The notes: generated by a model from the sequence alone, not told the origin. Shown: positions 1-7,584, counted from the stretch's first letter. The stretch: 38,316 nucleotides of DNA from Sphingomonas sp. (GCA_017849555.1 JAFIGU010000068.1:1-38316); one strand, 5' to 3'. Numbers and translations: made by a program.

Positions 1-41
1 GGTGGTTAGAACCTCTTGCCCCGCGCTTGCCTCCCGATGGA

Positions 42-60
42 CCCCGGCTCAAGGCCGGGG
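42..60. repeat. GC-rich hairpin, half of a REP-like repeat
   Basis: Seven-base arms CCCCGGC and GCCGGGG enclose a five-base loop, followed by GTGACGG. It lies just beyond the stop of the oxygenase gene at 73 and could act as its terminator on the minus strand, although no U-run is seen. The flanking GTGACGG resembles the edges of the fuller repeat at 1117-1197. Confidence 0.5.
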
Positions 61-72
61 TGACGGCGCAGC

Positions 73-1029
73 TTATTTCTTGATCAGCCCGATCTCGACC
101 AGCCGCTCGTGCAGATAGTCATGCGCGGTGATCGGGGTCGGATAACGGTTGGGGTTTTCCGCGCTGATGCAGCCGGGCAAGGTCTCGATCAGGAAATCGG
201 GCGCGGGGTGCAGGAAGAACGGCATCGAGTAACGCGAATGCCCGCGCCGCTCGGGCGGCGGATTGACGACGCGGTGCGTGGTCGACGGCAGGACATGATT
301 GGTCAGCCGCTGCAGCATATCGCCGACATTGACGACCATCGCCCCCTCGGGCGGCTTGATCGCCAGCCAGCGCCCCGAATCGCGGTCGCGCAATTCGAGC
401 CCGGCTTCCTCGGCGCCGAGCAGCAGGGTGATGAGGTTGATATCCTCATGCGCCCCCGCGCGGACCCCCTCGGCATCGGCCGGGATCGGCGGATAATGCA
501 GCAGCCGCAGCACGCTGTTGCCGTCAGTCACCGCGCGGTCGAACCAGTCGGGCACGAGCTTCAGGTGCCGCGCGATCGCCGACAGCAGCCGGTCGCCCGC
601 ACGATCGAAAGCAGTGAACAATTCGAGGAAGGTATCGCGGAACCCCTCGGGTCGCGCCGGCCAGATGTTGGGCGCCATATGGTCCGCGAAGCGATGCCCC
701 TCGGGCAGATCGCGGCCGATATGCCAGAATTCCTTGAGATCGACGTGCTTCGCGTCCTTGGCGATCTCGGTCTTGAACGGCGTATAGCCGCGCGCGCCGC
801 CGCCGCCGGCGACGAAATAGCCGCGCTTCTCGTCGTCGGGCAGCGCGAACAGCGCCGCGGTCTCGCGCCAGGCGCGGTCGATCAGATCGTGGGGAATCCC
901 GTGATCGGCGACGATCGCGAAGCCGAACCGCTCGAACGACCCGCCGAGCGCGGCAGCAAAGGCCACCGGATCGGCGTCCTGATCGTTGAGGCTGAGCGTC
1001 GGCACCTGCGCCAGCGGGGTATCAAGCAT
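73..1029 (-). CDS. Isopenicillin N synthase-family Fe(II)/2-oxoglutarate-type oxygenase
   Basis: A soluble non-haem iron dioxygenase of 318 residues, full length for the family. An N-terminal DIOX_N-like segment (about 10-125) contains the FGFAIVADHGI motif. The C-terminal jelly-roll holds the iron triad H194-x-D196 (AHEDINL) and H252 (THRVVNP), and the RYS motif (R266, S268) that normally binds the co-substrate carboxylate. The family includes isopenicillin N synthase, ACC oxidase and flavonol synthase. The substrate here cannot be told from sequence, and no biosynthetic cluster surrounds it. The ATG at 1027-1029 gives the standard N terminus. It is separated from ybaB by a repeat and is probably transcribed on its own. 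Confidence 0.9.
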   Translation of the reverse strand: MLDTPLAQVPTLSLNDQDADPVAFAAALGGSFERFGFAIVADHGIPHDLIDRAWRETAALFALPDDEKRGYFVAGGGGARGYTPFKTEIAKDAKHVDLKEFWHIGRDLPEGHRFADHMAPNIWPARPEGFRDTFLELFTAFDRAGDRLLSAIARHLKLVPDWFDRAVTDGNSVLRLLHYPPIPADAEGVRAGAHEDINLITLLLGAEEAGLELRDRDSGRWLAIKPPEGAMVVNVGDMLQRLTNHVLPSTTHRVVNPPPERRGHSRYSMPFFLHPAPDFLIETLPGCISAENPNRYPTPITAHDYLHERLVEIGLIKK

Positions 1030-1116
1030 GATGATGAGGGGTCCATGAGGGGTAAACGGCGGTCATACGCCCTTCCCTGCCGGTCTGCTAGCCGGACGCC
1101 GCTCACCCCGCCGCGT

Positions 1117-1197
1117 CGTCACCCCGGCGAAAGCCGCGGTCTCGTGCTGCGAGGGCGACGCCTGCCGCCCGCGATCCCGGCTTCGCTGGGATGACGG
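1117..1197. repeat. REP-like imperfect inverted repeat
   Basis: The left arm starts CGTCACCCCGGCGAAAGCCG and the right arm ends GATCCCGGCTTCGCTGGGATGACGG, so the outer ends are inverted copies around a 25-30 base centre. It fills most of the gap between the YbaB stop (1204) and the oxygenase start (1029), both on the minus strand. It may end the dnaX-ybaB transcript. The 1030-1116 part of this gap shows nothing else. Confidence 0.65.
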
Positions 1198-1203
1198 ATC
1201 GGC

Positions 1204-1527
1204 TCAGAACGGCAGCTTGAACCCCGGCGGCAGCGGCAGGCCGCTGGTCATCTTCGCCATCTCCGCCGACGACGCCGCATCGGCCTTCGCCCGCGCATCG
1301 TTGAGCGCCGCGGCGACCAGATCCTCGACCATCTGCTTCTCGCTCGGCTGAAGCAACGACTCGTCGATCGTCACCGCAACGATCCGTCCCTTCGCCGATG
1401 CGCGCACCTTGACCAGACCGCCGCCGGCGGCGCCCTCCACCTCGATCGTGTCGAGGTTTTCCTGCGCCTTGCTCAGCTCGTTCTGCACGTTCTGCGCCAT
1501 GGCAAGAATGTCGTTCAAATCCTTCAC
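1204..1527 (-). CDS. YbaB/EbfC family nucleoid-associated protein
   Basis: A DNA-binding nucleoid-associated protein of 107 residues, the usual family length. It begins MKDLNDILAMAQ with a heptad-like helix to about residue 25, has a central beta region (GGLVKVRASAKGRIVAVTID), and ends in the family's methionine/proline-rich tail (SGLPLPPGFKLPF). The start is GTG at 1525-1527, overlapping the dnaX stop as GTGA, so the two are translationally coupled. The dnaX-ybaB pair is conserved across bacteria. recR, often the third gene of that group, lies instead at 23.5 kb in this window. Confidence 0.93.
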   Translation of the reverse strand: MKDLNDILAMAQNVQNELSKAQENLDTIEVEGAAGGGLVKVRASAKGRIVAVTIDESLLQPSEKQMVEDLVAAALNDARAKADAASSAEMAKMTSGLPLPPGFKLPF

Positions 1528-3140
1528 GATACGCTCCGTTTGGGCCAGTCTATCAATTCAGCGTCGGGGAAAGCGGCACGCGCCGCCGCGACGATCGGAG
1601 TGCCGAGGATCGCCTGACGCGCTGCCTCGTCGGCGGCATCGGCGGCTTCCTTCAGCGTCGGTTCGCCGGGCGCGTCGACCATTGCGATCTTCCACGCGCG
1701 CCCGGTTTCCGCCTTGAGCACCTGCGCGAGCTCGGTCAGCACATCGGCGGCGATCGGGCGCGAGCCGCTAAACGAGAGCTCGCCCGGCGCCGCGCTGACC
1801 AGCCGCGCATTGCTGTGCAGCCGGAAATAGAGCGCATGATGTCCGCGCTCCTCGAGCAAGGCCATCACCGCGGCGAATTCGTTGCTGCGCTGCGCGGGAG
1901 CGGGGGCCGCCGTCGACGGGCCGGAAACCGAGATCGACCCGCTCGCGATCTGCCGCGCCAGCTCGCCCGGATCGGGCAGGGTCGAGGCGTGGACGATGCG
2001 CAGCAGCGCCATTTCCGCCGCCTCGATCGGCAGCGCGGCGCGCACCACTTCGTCATGTCCCTTGAGCAGGAGCTGCCACAGCCGGTGGAGCATCGCGAAC
2101 GACAATTTGGCCGACCAGTCGCGATAGGCGTCGCGCTCCTCCGCCGCCTGCGCTGCGTCCTCGGGCGCGCCGACCTTGACCAGGGTCACGCCGTGGACCG
2201 CTTCGAGCAACGCGCGGAACACCGCCTGCGGATCGACCCCGAGATCATATTGCCGGCGCAGCGCCGCCAGCGCCCCCGGCGCATCCGCCGCGAGCAGCAA
2301 CGCGAGCAGATCGCGCACCGCGCCGCGATCCGAGAGGCCGAGCATCTCGCGCACCGCCGCCGCGCGCACCCCGCCGCCTTCGAGATCGGCGTGGGCGATC
2401 GCCTGATCGAGGATCGACAGCCCGTCGCGCGCCGAGCCCTCTGCCGCGCGCGCGATCAGCGCCAGCGCCTCGGTTTCGACCTCGACCTGCTCCTCGGCGC
2501 TGACCCAGGCGAAATGCTCGGCGAGCTTGTCCGCCGGGATGCGCCTGAGGTCGAACCGCTGGCAGCGCGACAGGACGGTGACGGGGACCTTGTTCACCTC
2601 GGTGGTGGCGAACAGGAATTTCACATGCGCCGGCGGCTCCTCCAGCGTCTTGAGCAGCCCGTTGAACGCCGCCTTGGACAGCATATGGACTTCGTCGATG
2701 ATGTAGATCTTGTAGCGCGCCGAGACCGCGGCATAGCGCGAGGCCTCGATGATCTCGCGGATGTCGTCGATCCCGGTATGGCTCGCGGCATCCATCTCGA
2801 TCACGTCGATATGGCGCCCCTCGGCGATCGCGCGGCACGGTTCGCATTGCCCGCACGGATCGATCGTCGGCCCGCCCTGCCCGTCGGGGCCGACGCAATT
2901 CAACGCCTTGGCGATCAGCCGCGCGGTGGAGGTCTTGCCCACCCCGCGCACCCCGGTGAGCAGAAAGGCGTGCGCGATGCGATCGCGGCGGATCGCATTC
3001 TCCAGCGTGCGCACCATCGCCTCCTGCCCGATCAGCGCGGCGAAGGTCTGCGGGCGATATTTGCGCGCGAGCACGCGATAGGCGTCGCCGCCGGCGCGAT
3101 GCGGCTGGGGCGGTTCGTCGAGGCCGAGAGAATCGCTCAT
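1524..3140 (-). CDS. dnaX: DNA polymerase III subunit gamma/tau
   Basis: Clamp-loader ATPase of the replisome, 538 residues. It shows the Walker A motif GVRGVGKTS (about 63-71), a zinc module with Cys82, Cys96, Cys99 and Cys102, Walker B DEVHML, the LLKTLEEPP motif, sensor 1 (FLFATTE) and the SRC arginine-finger motif (SRCQRFDLR). Domain III and a tau-type C terminus follow from about residue 370. I see no A-rich slippery run, so a programmed frameshift to gamma is not evident. The ATG at 3138-3140 is followed by a short Pro-rich leader before YRVLARKYRPQTF. It lies downstream of ffs and is coupled to ybaB. Confidence 0.97.
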   Translation of the reverse strand: MSDSLGLDEPPQPHRAGGDAYRVLARKYRPQTFAALIGQEAMVRTLENAIRRDRIAHAFLLTGVRGVGKTSTARLIAKALNCVGPDGQGGPTIDPCGQCEPCRAIAEGRHIDVIEMDAASHTGIDDIREIIEASRYAAVSARYKIYIIDEVHMLSKAAFNGLLKTLEEPPAHVKFLFATTEVNKVPVTVLSRCQRFDLRRIPADKLAEHFAWVSAEEQVEVETEALALIARAAEGSARDGLSILDQAIAHADLEGGGVRAAAVREMLGLSDRGAVRDLLALLLAADAPGALAALRRQYDLGVDPQAVFRALLEAVHGVTLVKVGAPEDAAQAAEERDAYRDWSAKLSFAMLHRLWQLLLKGHDEVVRAALPIEAAEMALLRIVHASTLPDPGELARQIASGSISVSGPSTAAPAPAQRSNEFAAVMALLEERGHHALYFRLHSNARLVSAAPGELSFSGSRPIAADVLTELAQVLKAETGRAWKIAMVDAPGEPTLKEAADAADEAARQAILGTPIVAAARAAFPDAELIDWPKRSVS

Positions 3141-3176
3141 CGGCGCGCGAGGGAGAGGAATTGTGTCACGCCGAGC

Positions 3177-3205
3177 TAGATAGGCGCTGTGAGCGCGTTC
3201 GTCAG
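3177..3205 (-). promoter_or_regulatory. Candidate dnaX promoter
   Basis: On the minus strand CTGACG (3205-3200) and TATCTA (3182-3177) are separated by 17 bases and lie 37 bases upstream of the dnaX ATG. The -35 matches consensus at four of six positions and the -10 at three, so this is weak. Read-through from ffs is an alternative. Confidence 0.3.
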
Positions 3206-3328
3206 CGGGAAAGATTTGGATGGGGGCAGCGCCGCGGCGAAGCCGCGGCGTCGGACGGCGCTTCTGCGCTGCCGCCCGCGCTTGTCGATGTGGCGCGATG
3301 CGATCGTGCGCTCATCGGCTGCGCGGGT

Positions 3329-3417
3329 GGGAGCCGGAACGACCCGTGGCGAAATCGTTGTGGCTGCTTCCGTCAGGATCTGACCAGGTTGGCGACGACC
3401 ACGTCCGCCCGACTCCC
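3329..3417 (-). ncRNA. ffs: Signal recognition particle RNA (4.5S RNA)
   Basis: The minus strand carries the SRP RNA core: the segment CCAACCUGGUCAG, then AUCC-UGAC-GGA, then AGCAGCCACAACGA. The 5-prime GUCAG strand and the AGCAG strand form the Ffh-binding loops below the apical stem. The outer ends pair as GGGAGUCGG with CCGGCUCCC, with one G-U pair, and an inner helix pairs GUGG with CCAC and UCGU with ACGA. The RNA is about 89 nt, the short bacterial form. With Ffh it targets nascent membrane proteins to FtsY. The apical loop is UGAC rather than GGAA. The 5-prime end is set from the promoter at 3424-3452; the 3-prime end could extend a few bases. Confidence 0.87.
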
Positions 3418-3423
3418 GCGCGC

Positions 3424-3452
3424 CATATGGCGGAGCCGGGCGGAAGGTTCAA
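3424..3452 (-). promoter_or_regulatory. Promoter of ffs
   Basis: The minus strand reads TTGAAC (3452-3447), 17 bases, then CATATG (3429-3424). The predicted start lies about 7 bases further on, at 3417, which is exactly the first G of the SRP RNA terminal helix. This agreement supports both calls. Confidence 0.65.
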
Positions 3453-3464
3453 GGTGCCTGATGA

Positions 3465-3683
3465 TCAGCCCCGCACGCGATAGCAGCGGCGCACCTTGCC
3501 GTAGTGCCCGTGGTGCCAGCGACACACCTGCCGCCAGCGCGGCCCGTGGTGCCAGCGCTGCGGATGATGATAGCGGTTGTCATGCCAGCGGCGCCCGTCG
3601 TCGCGACGATCCGCCGCGGCCGGCACGGGGGCGAGCGCGCTCGCCGCGACAACGCCGGCGAGGGTCAATGCGATCAGCTTCAT
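3465..3683 (-). CDS. Small secreted basic His/Trp/Arg-rich protein
   Basis: A 72-residue protein with a signal peptide at about 1-24 (MKLIALTLAGVVAASALAPV, cleavage near AAA-DR). The mature part is rich in His, Trp and Arg (RRWHDNRYHHPQRWHHGPRW) and holds two cysteines in the tail VCRW...RRCYRVRG. The tail matches that of the gene just upstream, so the two are likely tandem duplicates. The ATG at 3681-3683 is preceded by GGAGAAGCGAG. Function is unknown; metal or polyanion binding in the periplasm is only a guess from composition. Confidence 0.75.
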   Translation of the reverse strand: MKLIALTLAGVVAASALAPVPAAADRRDDGRRWHDNRYHHPQRWHHGPRWRQVCRWHHGHYGKVRRCYRVRG

Positions 3684-3707
3684 CTCGCTTCTCCAACGAC
3701 TTAGAGA

Positions 3708-3998
3708 TTACCAGCCACGCACGCGGTAGCAGACCTGACGCGGGTTATAATAGCCGCGCCACTCGCACACGCGGCGCCAGCCGCGGCCACGATCCCAGCG
3801 CACGTCGCGATCCCAGCCGCGGTGCCAGCCACGGTCGCCGCGCCAGTCGCGACCCCGATCCCAGCCGCGATCCCAGCCGCGGTGGTGGCCCCGATCGTGA
3901 CGATAATAGCCATCGTCCCACGGGCGCGCCTGCGCCGCGGCGGGAATGAAAAGCGTCGCCGCCATCAAGCCGGCGAATCCCAGACTCATGCGATTCAT
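3708..3998 (-). CDS. Small secreted protein with Trp-Asp-Arg-Gly repeats
   Basis: A 96-residue protein with signal peptide MNRMSLGFAGLMAATLFIPA, cleaved near AQA-RP. The mature chain is a run of degenerate RGWDRG/DRDW repeats from about 34 to 70, then a tail with two cysteines (RVCEWRGYYNPRQVCYRVRG). That tail, C-x-W ... C-Y-R-V-R-G, is shared with the 72-residue protein downstream. GGAG lies 8 bases before the ATG, and a small inverted repeat TCATCT-CCCC-AGATGA at 4015-4030 lies in the leader. The role is unknown; such proteins are common in sphingomonads and are envelope-located by their signal peptides. Confidence 0.78.
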   Translation of the reverse strand: MNRMSLGFAGLMAATLFIPAAAQARPWDDGYYRHDRGHHRGWDRGWDRGRDWRGDRGWHRGWDRDVRWDRGRGWRRVCEWRGYYNPRQVCYRVRGW

Positions 3999-4043
3999 GT
4001 GGAATACTCCTTACTCATCTCCCCAGATGAGCCGAAGATTAGG

Positions 4044-4373
4044 TCATCGCCCCTGCATGTTCCGTGAACCCGTCGGTAATCTTACAGTCAGGCCGTCGAG
4101 CGCGTCGCTCAGCACGATCTGGCACGACAGCCGGCTGGTGCGCGTCACCGCATAAGCCAGATCGAGCATATCCTCCTCGTCGTCGCTCGCCGGGGGGAGC
4201 CGGTCGAAATCATCCGGCTCGACGATGACGTGGCAGGTGGCGCAGGCCATCTGGCCCTCGCACGTCCCCTCCAGCGGCTGCCCTTCGCGCTGGCCGACCT
4301 CGAGCAACGTCTCGCCCGGCGTCGCTTCCGCCTCCCGCACCGAGCCGTCGGTGGCGATGAAACGCACCTTCAT
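4044..4373 (-). CDS. [2Fe-2S] ferredoxin, adrenodoxin type
   Basis: A 109-residue electron carrier. The cluster ligands are Cys38, Cys44, Cys47 and Cys84 in the spacing C-x5-C-x2-C-x36-C, typical of adrenodoxin/Isc-type ferredoxins (GTCEGQMACATCHVIVEPD and RLSCQIVL). It starts at ATG 4371-4373, overlapping the stop of the upstream cysteine desulfurase as ATGA, so it is translationally coupled. Its place after two cysteine desulfurases suggests it supplies electrons for Fe-S assembly, as Isc ferredoxin does; that is inference from context. Confidence 0.93.
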   Translation of the reverse strand: MKVRFIATDGSVREAEATPGETLLEVGQREGQPLEGTCEGQMACATCHVIVEPDDFDRLPPASDDEEDMLDLAYAVTRTSRLSCQIVLSDALDGLTVRLPTGSRNMQGR

Positions 4374-5440
4374 GCGGCGATCCTCTGCGCATCGGCGGCG
4401 GCGGCGATCCGGGTAAGCGCGGTCGCCAATTCCACCTCGGTCGTATAGCGGCCGAAGCCGAGCCGGATCGAGCTGCGCGCCTGCCGGTCGTCGAGCCCGA
4501 TCGCCTTGAGCACATGGCTCGGCCGCCCCGATCCGCTGGCGCAGGCCGATCCGGCCGAAAAGGCGATGTCGCGGCAATCGGACATCAACCGGTTCACGTC
4601 GAGCCCCTCGCGCCGCAGGTTGAGATTGCCGCGATAGCGCTGCGTCGTCGATCCGTTCACCGTCCAGCCCGTCACCCGGTCGATCGCCAGCGACCAGAGC
4701 TGCTCGACATGCGTTGCATCCTCGGCCGCGCGCGTCTTCATCAGCCGCGCCGCGACCCCGAACCCGACGCACAAGGCCGGGCTCAACGTCCCCGAGCGGC
4801 CGCCTTCCTGATCGCCGCCGTGGAGCAACGGATCGAGCGTCACCCCGTCGCGAATCCACAACGCGCCGACGCCCTTCGGCCCGTAAATCTTGTGCGCCGA
4901 AAGCGCGATCAGATCGCACCCCGCCGGGATCGTTACGCGGCCATAGCCCTGCACCGCATCGCACAGCATCAGCGCACCCGCCTCATGCGCCGCCGCGGCG
5001 ATCTCCGCGATCGGCTGGATCACGCCGATCTCGTCGTTGACCAGCATCGCCTCGACCAGCGCCGCGCCGGGCAGCGCCGCCGCCAGCGCATCGCGATCGA
5101 CCAGCCCCTCGCGATCGACTCCAACCACCCGCGCCGCGCCGCCGGCACGCACCGTATCGAGCACCGCGGCATGTTCGGTCGCGATCGTCACCACGGGGCC
5201 GGCGACACCCTTTATCGCCCAGTTCAACGCCTCGGTCGCGCCCGAGGTGAACACCACCCGGCCCCCTGGGGGCAACAGCCCCGCAATCTCGCCGCGCGCC
5301 ACCTCGATCGCCGCCTTCGCCTTGCGCCCGGCGGAATGCGCCGAATGCGGATTGGCGTGGCTGTCGCGGAGCCACGGCAGCATCGCCTCGAACGCCTCGG
5401 GCGCGAGCGGGGTGGTCGCCTGATAATCGAGGTAAATCAT
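4370..5440 (-). CDS. Cysteine desulfurase family protein (second of tandem pair)
   Basis: A PLP-dependent fold-type I enzyme of 356 residues that takes sulfur from cysteine as a persulfide. It shows the N-terminal MIYLDYQATTP motif, the PLP lysine in SAHKIYGPKG, and the catalytic loop cysteine in SAGSACASGSGRPSHVL, close to IscS/NifS. The ATG at 5438-5440 overlaps the preceding desulfurase stop as ATGA; an in-frame upstream start would place 13 non-homologous residues before the motif. It ends overlapping the ferredoxin. It may be the main IscS-like enzyme, with the upstream paralogue a partner or specialised copy. Confidence 0.93.
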   Translation of the reverse strand: MIYLDYQATTPLAPEAFEAMLPWLRDSHANPHSAHSAGRKAKAAIEVARGEIAGLLPPGGRVVFTSGATEALNWAIKGVAGPVVTIATEHAAVLDTVRAGGAARVVGVDREGLVDRDALAAALPGAALVEAMLVNDEIGVIQPIAEIAAAAHEAGALMLCDAVQGYGRVTIPAGCDLIALSAHKIYGPKGVGALWIRDGVTLDPLLHGGDQEGGRSGTLSPALCVGFGVAARLMKTRAAEDATHVEQLWSLAIDRVTGWTVNGSTTQRYRGNLNLRREGLDVNRLMSDCRDIAFSAGSACASGSGRPSHVLKAIGLDDRQARSSIRLGFGRYTTEVELATALTRIAAAADAQRIAA

Positions 5441-6501
5441 GCCGCGAGCCGCCGCGCCTGCCGCGCCACGTCGCGCCATGCAGAAACGAAGCGATCCACG
5501 TCGCCGTCACCGGTCGTCCGCCCGAAGCTGACGCGGACCACTTCGCGCGTCTCCTCCTCGCGCCAGCCCATCGCGCGCAGCACATGGCTCGGCTTCATGC
5601 TGCCGCTCGCGCAGGCGCTGCCGGCCGAGACCGCGATCCCGGCGATGTCGAAGCGAATCAGCTGCGCGGTCGCAGCCAGCCCAGGCAGACGATAGCTGCC
5701 GATCGCGGGATGACGCGGCGCGTTCTCGCCGACGACGATCCCGCCCGAGCGGCGGATCGCATCGTCGAGCCGCGCGCGCAACGCTTGATGATCCGGCTCC
5801 GGCTCGGCGAGCGCGGCGGCATAGCCCAGCGCGGCGGGCAGATTCTCGGTGCCGGGGCGGTAGCCGCGCTCCTGCCCGCCGGTCGGGCGAAGCGTCGCCA
5901 GATCGCGAACCAGCAACGCGCCGACGCCCGGCGGCCCGCCGCGCTTGTGCGCGGAGAGCGCGACGAAATCGGCATGATCGGCGAGTTCGGTCGACGCCGG
6001 CATCTGCGCCGCATCGACCAGCAGCAACCCGCCCGCGGCACGCACGATCGCCGCCGCGGCCGCGATCGGCTGGCGCACCCCGGTTTCGCTGTTGCACCAT
6101 TGCAGGCAGACCAAGGCGGGCGCCCCGCTCAGCAGCGCCGCCAGCGCGTCGAGATCGACCACCCCGTTCGCATCGACCGGCGCCACCACCACCGCGTCGC
6201 CGCCAGCCCGGATCGCGGCGTCGTGCTCGACCGCCGAGATGATCCGCCGCTCGATCAGCCCACGCCCCAGCGCCAGCCCAAGCGACTCGCTCGCCCCGCT
6301 GGTCAGCAAGGTCTCGCCGCGCCAGCCATAAGCCGCCGCAACCGCCCCGCGCGCCTCCTCCAGCGCGGCGCGCGCGGCGCGGCCCTCGGCGTGCGGCGAG
6401 GAGGGATTCGCCCATATCGCCTGCCCGCGCGCCACCGCCGCGATCGCCCCCGCGGTCATCGGCGTGGTGGCGGCATGATCGAGATAAAGCCGCGGGAGCA
6501 C
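5437..6501 (-). CDS. Cysteine desulfurase/aminotransferase class V (first of tandem pair)
   Basis: The paralogue of the next gene, about 354 residues. It keeps LYLDHAATTP at the N terminus, the PLP lysine in SAHKRGGPPG, and the active cysteine in SAGSACASGSMKPSHVL, so both active-site residues are intact. No ATG lies near the N terminus. I chose GTG at 6499-6501, four codons before the conserved motif; a TTG at 6535-6537 would add 12 residues. There is no clear Shine-Dalgarno for either. It heads the three-gene unit desulfurase-desulfurase-ferredoxin and is divergent from the alpha/beta hydrolase. Confidence 0.88.
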   Translation of the reverse strand: MLPRLYLDHAATTPMTAGAIAAVARGQAIWANPSSPHAEGRAARAALEEARGAVAAAYGWRGETLLTSGASESLGLALGRGLIERRIISAVEHDAAIRAGGDAVVVAPVDANGVVDLDALAALLSGAPALVCLQWCNSETGVRQPIAAAAAIVRAAGGLLLVDAAQMPASTELADHADFVALSAHKRGGPPGVGALLVRDLATLRPTGGQERGYRPGTENLPAALGYAAALAEPEPDHQALRARLDDAIRRSGGIVVGENAPRHPAIGSYRLPGLAATAQLIRFDIAGIAVSAGSACASGSMKPSHVLRAMGWREEETREVVRVSFGRTTGDGDVDRFVSAWRDVARQARRLAA

Positions 6502-6553
6502 GGCAGGTGTGGCTGATTCCGGCAAAACTCGTTCCAAATCCGGTGATCCGCCC

Positions 6554-6559
6554 TATATA
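6554..6559. promoter_or_regulatory. Candidate shared -10 box between divergent genes
   Basis: The palindrome CTATATAG is the only AT-rich patch in the gap between the desulfurase start (6501) and the hydrolase start (6608), and reads TATATA on both strands. A start about 7 bases away on either side gives a leader of ordinary length for both genes. No good -35 was seen on either strand, so this is tentative. Confidence 0.3.
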
Positions 6560-6607
6560 GCGCGCATCGCCCGGTGCGACACTCGCGCCCATAACAAACG
6601 AGTAACG

Positions 6608-7264
6608 ATGCCCGAAGTCATTTTCCCCGGCCCCGAAGGCCGCCTCGAGGGACGTTTCGTCCCCGCCCCCAAGCCGCGCGCACCGGTCGCGATGATCCTG
6701 CATCCGCATCCCAATGCCGGCGGCACGATGAACAACCATATCGTGCAGGCGCTGTACAAGACCTTCCAGCGCCGCGGCTTCGCTACCCTGCGCTTCAACT
6801 TCCGCGGGGTCGGCAAGAGCCAGGGGACGTTCGACAACGGCGTCGGCGAGCTTTCCGACGCGGCGAGCGCGCTCGATTGGGTGCAGAGCTTCCACCCCGA
6901 AGCCTCGACCACCTGGATCGCGGGCTTTTCGTTCGGTGCGTGGATCGGGATGCAGCTGTTGATGCGCCGCCCGGAGATCCGCGGCTTCATCTCGATCGCA
7001 CCGCCAGCCAATCTCTACGATTTCACCTTCCTCGCCCCCTGCCCCTCGTCGGGGATCATCATCCAGGGCGAGCAGGACGAAGTGGCGACCCCCGGCGCGA
7101 CGCAGAAGCTGGTCGACAAATTGCGCACGCAAAAGCACATCACGATCCACCACGACGTGATCCCGCGCGCCAACCATTTCTTCGAGCATGAGATGGACGA
7201 CCTGATGAAGTCGGTCGACAATTATCTCGACATGCGGCTGGCCCCGGATTCGCCGATCCGCTGA
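6608..7264 (+). CDS. Alpha/beta hydrolase
   Basis: A 218-residue soluble alpha/beta-fold hydrolase of the short YfhR/dienelactone-like group. The nucleophile is Ser108 in GFSFG, the acid Asp157 (GEQDEVATP) and the base His190 (RANHFFEH), a complete triad. The oxyanion region HPHPNAGGTMNN is typical. The ATG at 6608 follows AACGAGTAACG; earlier in-frame codons lack the family N terminus. It is divergent from the Fe-S/desulfurase unit, and the substrate is unknown. Confidence 0.9.
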   Translation: MPEVIFPGPEGRLEGRFVPAPKPRAPVAMILHPHPNAGGTMNNHIVQALYKTFQRRGFATLRFNFRGVGKSQGTFDNGVGELSDAASALDWVQSFHPEASTTWIAGFSFGAWIGMQLLMRRPEIRGFISIAPPANLYDFTFLAPCPSSGIIIQGEQDEVATPGATQKLVDKLRTQKHITIHHDVIPRANHFFEHEMDDLMKSVDNYLDMRLAPDSPIR

Positions 7265-7274
7265 AACAATTCCA

Positions 7275-7369
7275 CCGTCATCCCCGCGAAGGCGGGATCC
7301 ATTCGCGCGGGTCGGGGAAAGAGCCGCACCGCCAGCCAGAATGGATTCCCGCCTGCGCGGGAATGACGG
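7275..7369. repeat. REP-like inverted repeat between convergent genes
   Basis: The left arm is CCGTCATCCCCGCGAAGGCG continuing GGATCCATTC; the right arm is its inverted copy, GAATGGATTCCCGCC ... GGGAATGACGG. The centre is about 35 bases. It sits between the hydrolase (plus, ends 7264) and the 2-TM protein (minus, ends 7393), where it could terminate both transcripts. Confidence 0.75.
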
Positions 7370-7392
7370 AATGGCTAGGAAATTCCTGCCGA

Positions 7393-7584
7393 TCAGCGCC
7401 CGGTCGGCAAGGTCCAGATCAGCACATTGCCGACCAGCACCGCGGTCATGATCAGCAGCAGCACGCCCTTGCGGCGATCCTTGCCGGTCCGCACCAGATA
7501 AAGCCCGCCGATCAGGCAGGCGAACGCCGCGATCATCCCGATCGCCGGTGCCGCCTGCGCGATCCCGGTCAACACATCGTTCAC
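7393..7584 (-). CDS. Small two-helix membrane protein
   Basis: A 63-residue protein of unknown function. Hydrophobic segments at about 10-30 ([20 protein letters not shown]) and 40-58 ([20 protein letters not shown]) flank a basic loop RTGKDRRKG, giving a helical hairpin with the loop probably cytoplasmic. It starts at GTG 7582-7584, overlapping the accA stop as GTGA, which favours this start and suggests coupled translation. No conserved domain is recognised. Confidence 0.75.
   Translation of the reverse strand: MNDVLTGIAQAAPAIGMIAAFACLIGGLYLVRTGKDRRKGVLLLIMTAVLVGNVLIWTLPTGR

Noticed and set aside
3231..3249. Perfect GCCGCGGC hairpin downstream of ffs as its terminator
   Set aside because: There is no U-run on the minus strand and it lies about 80 bases past the SRP RNA end; it could only be part of a longer leader.
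3189..3383. Open frame of 64 residues on the plus strand starting at GTG
   Set aside because: It runs antisense across the ffs RNA and its promoter-proximal region, has no Shine-Dalgarno and no family features.
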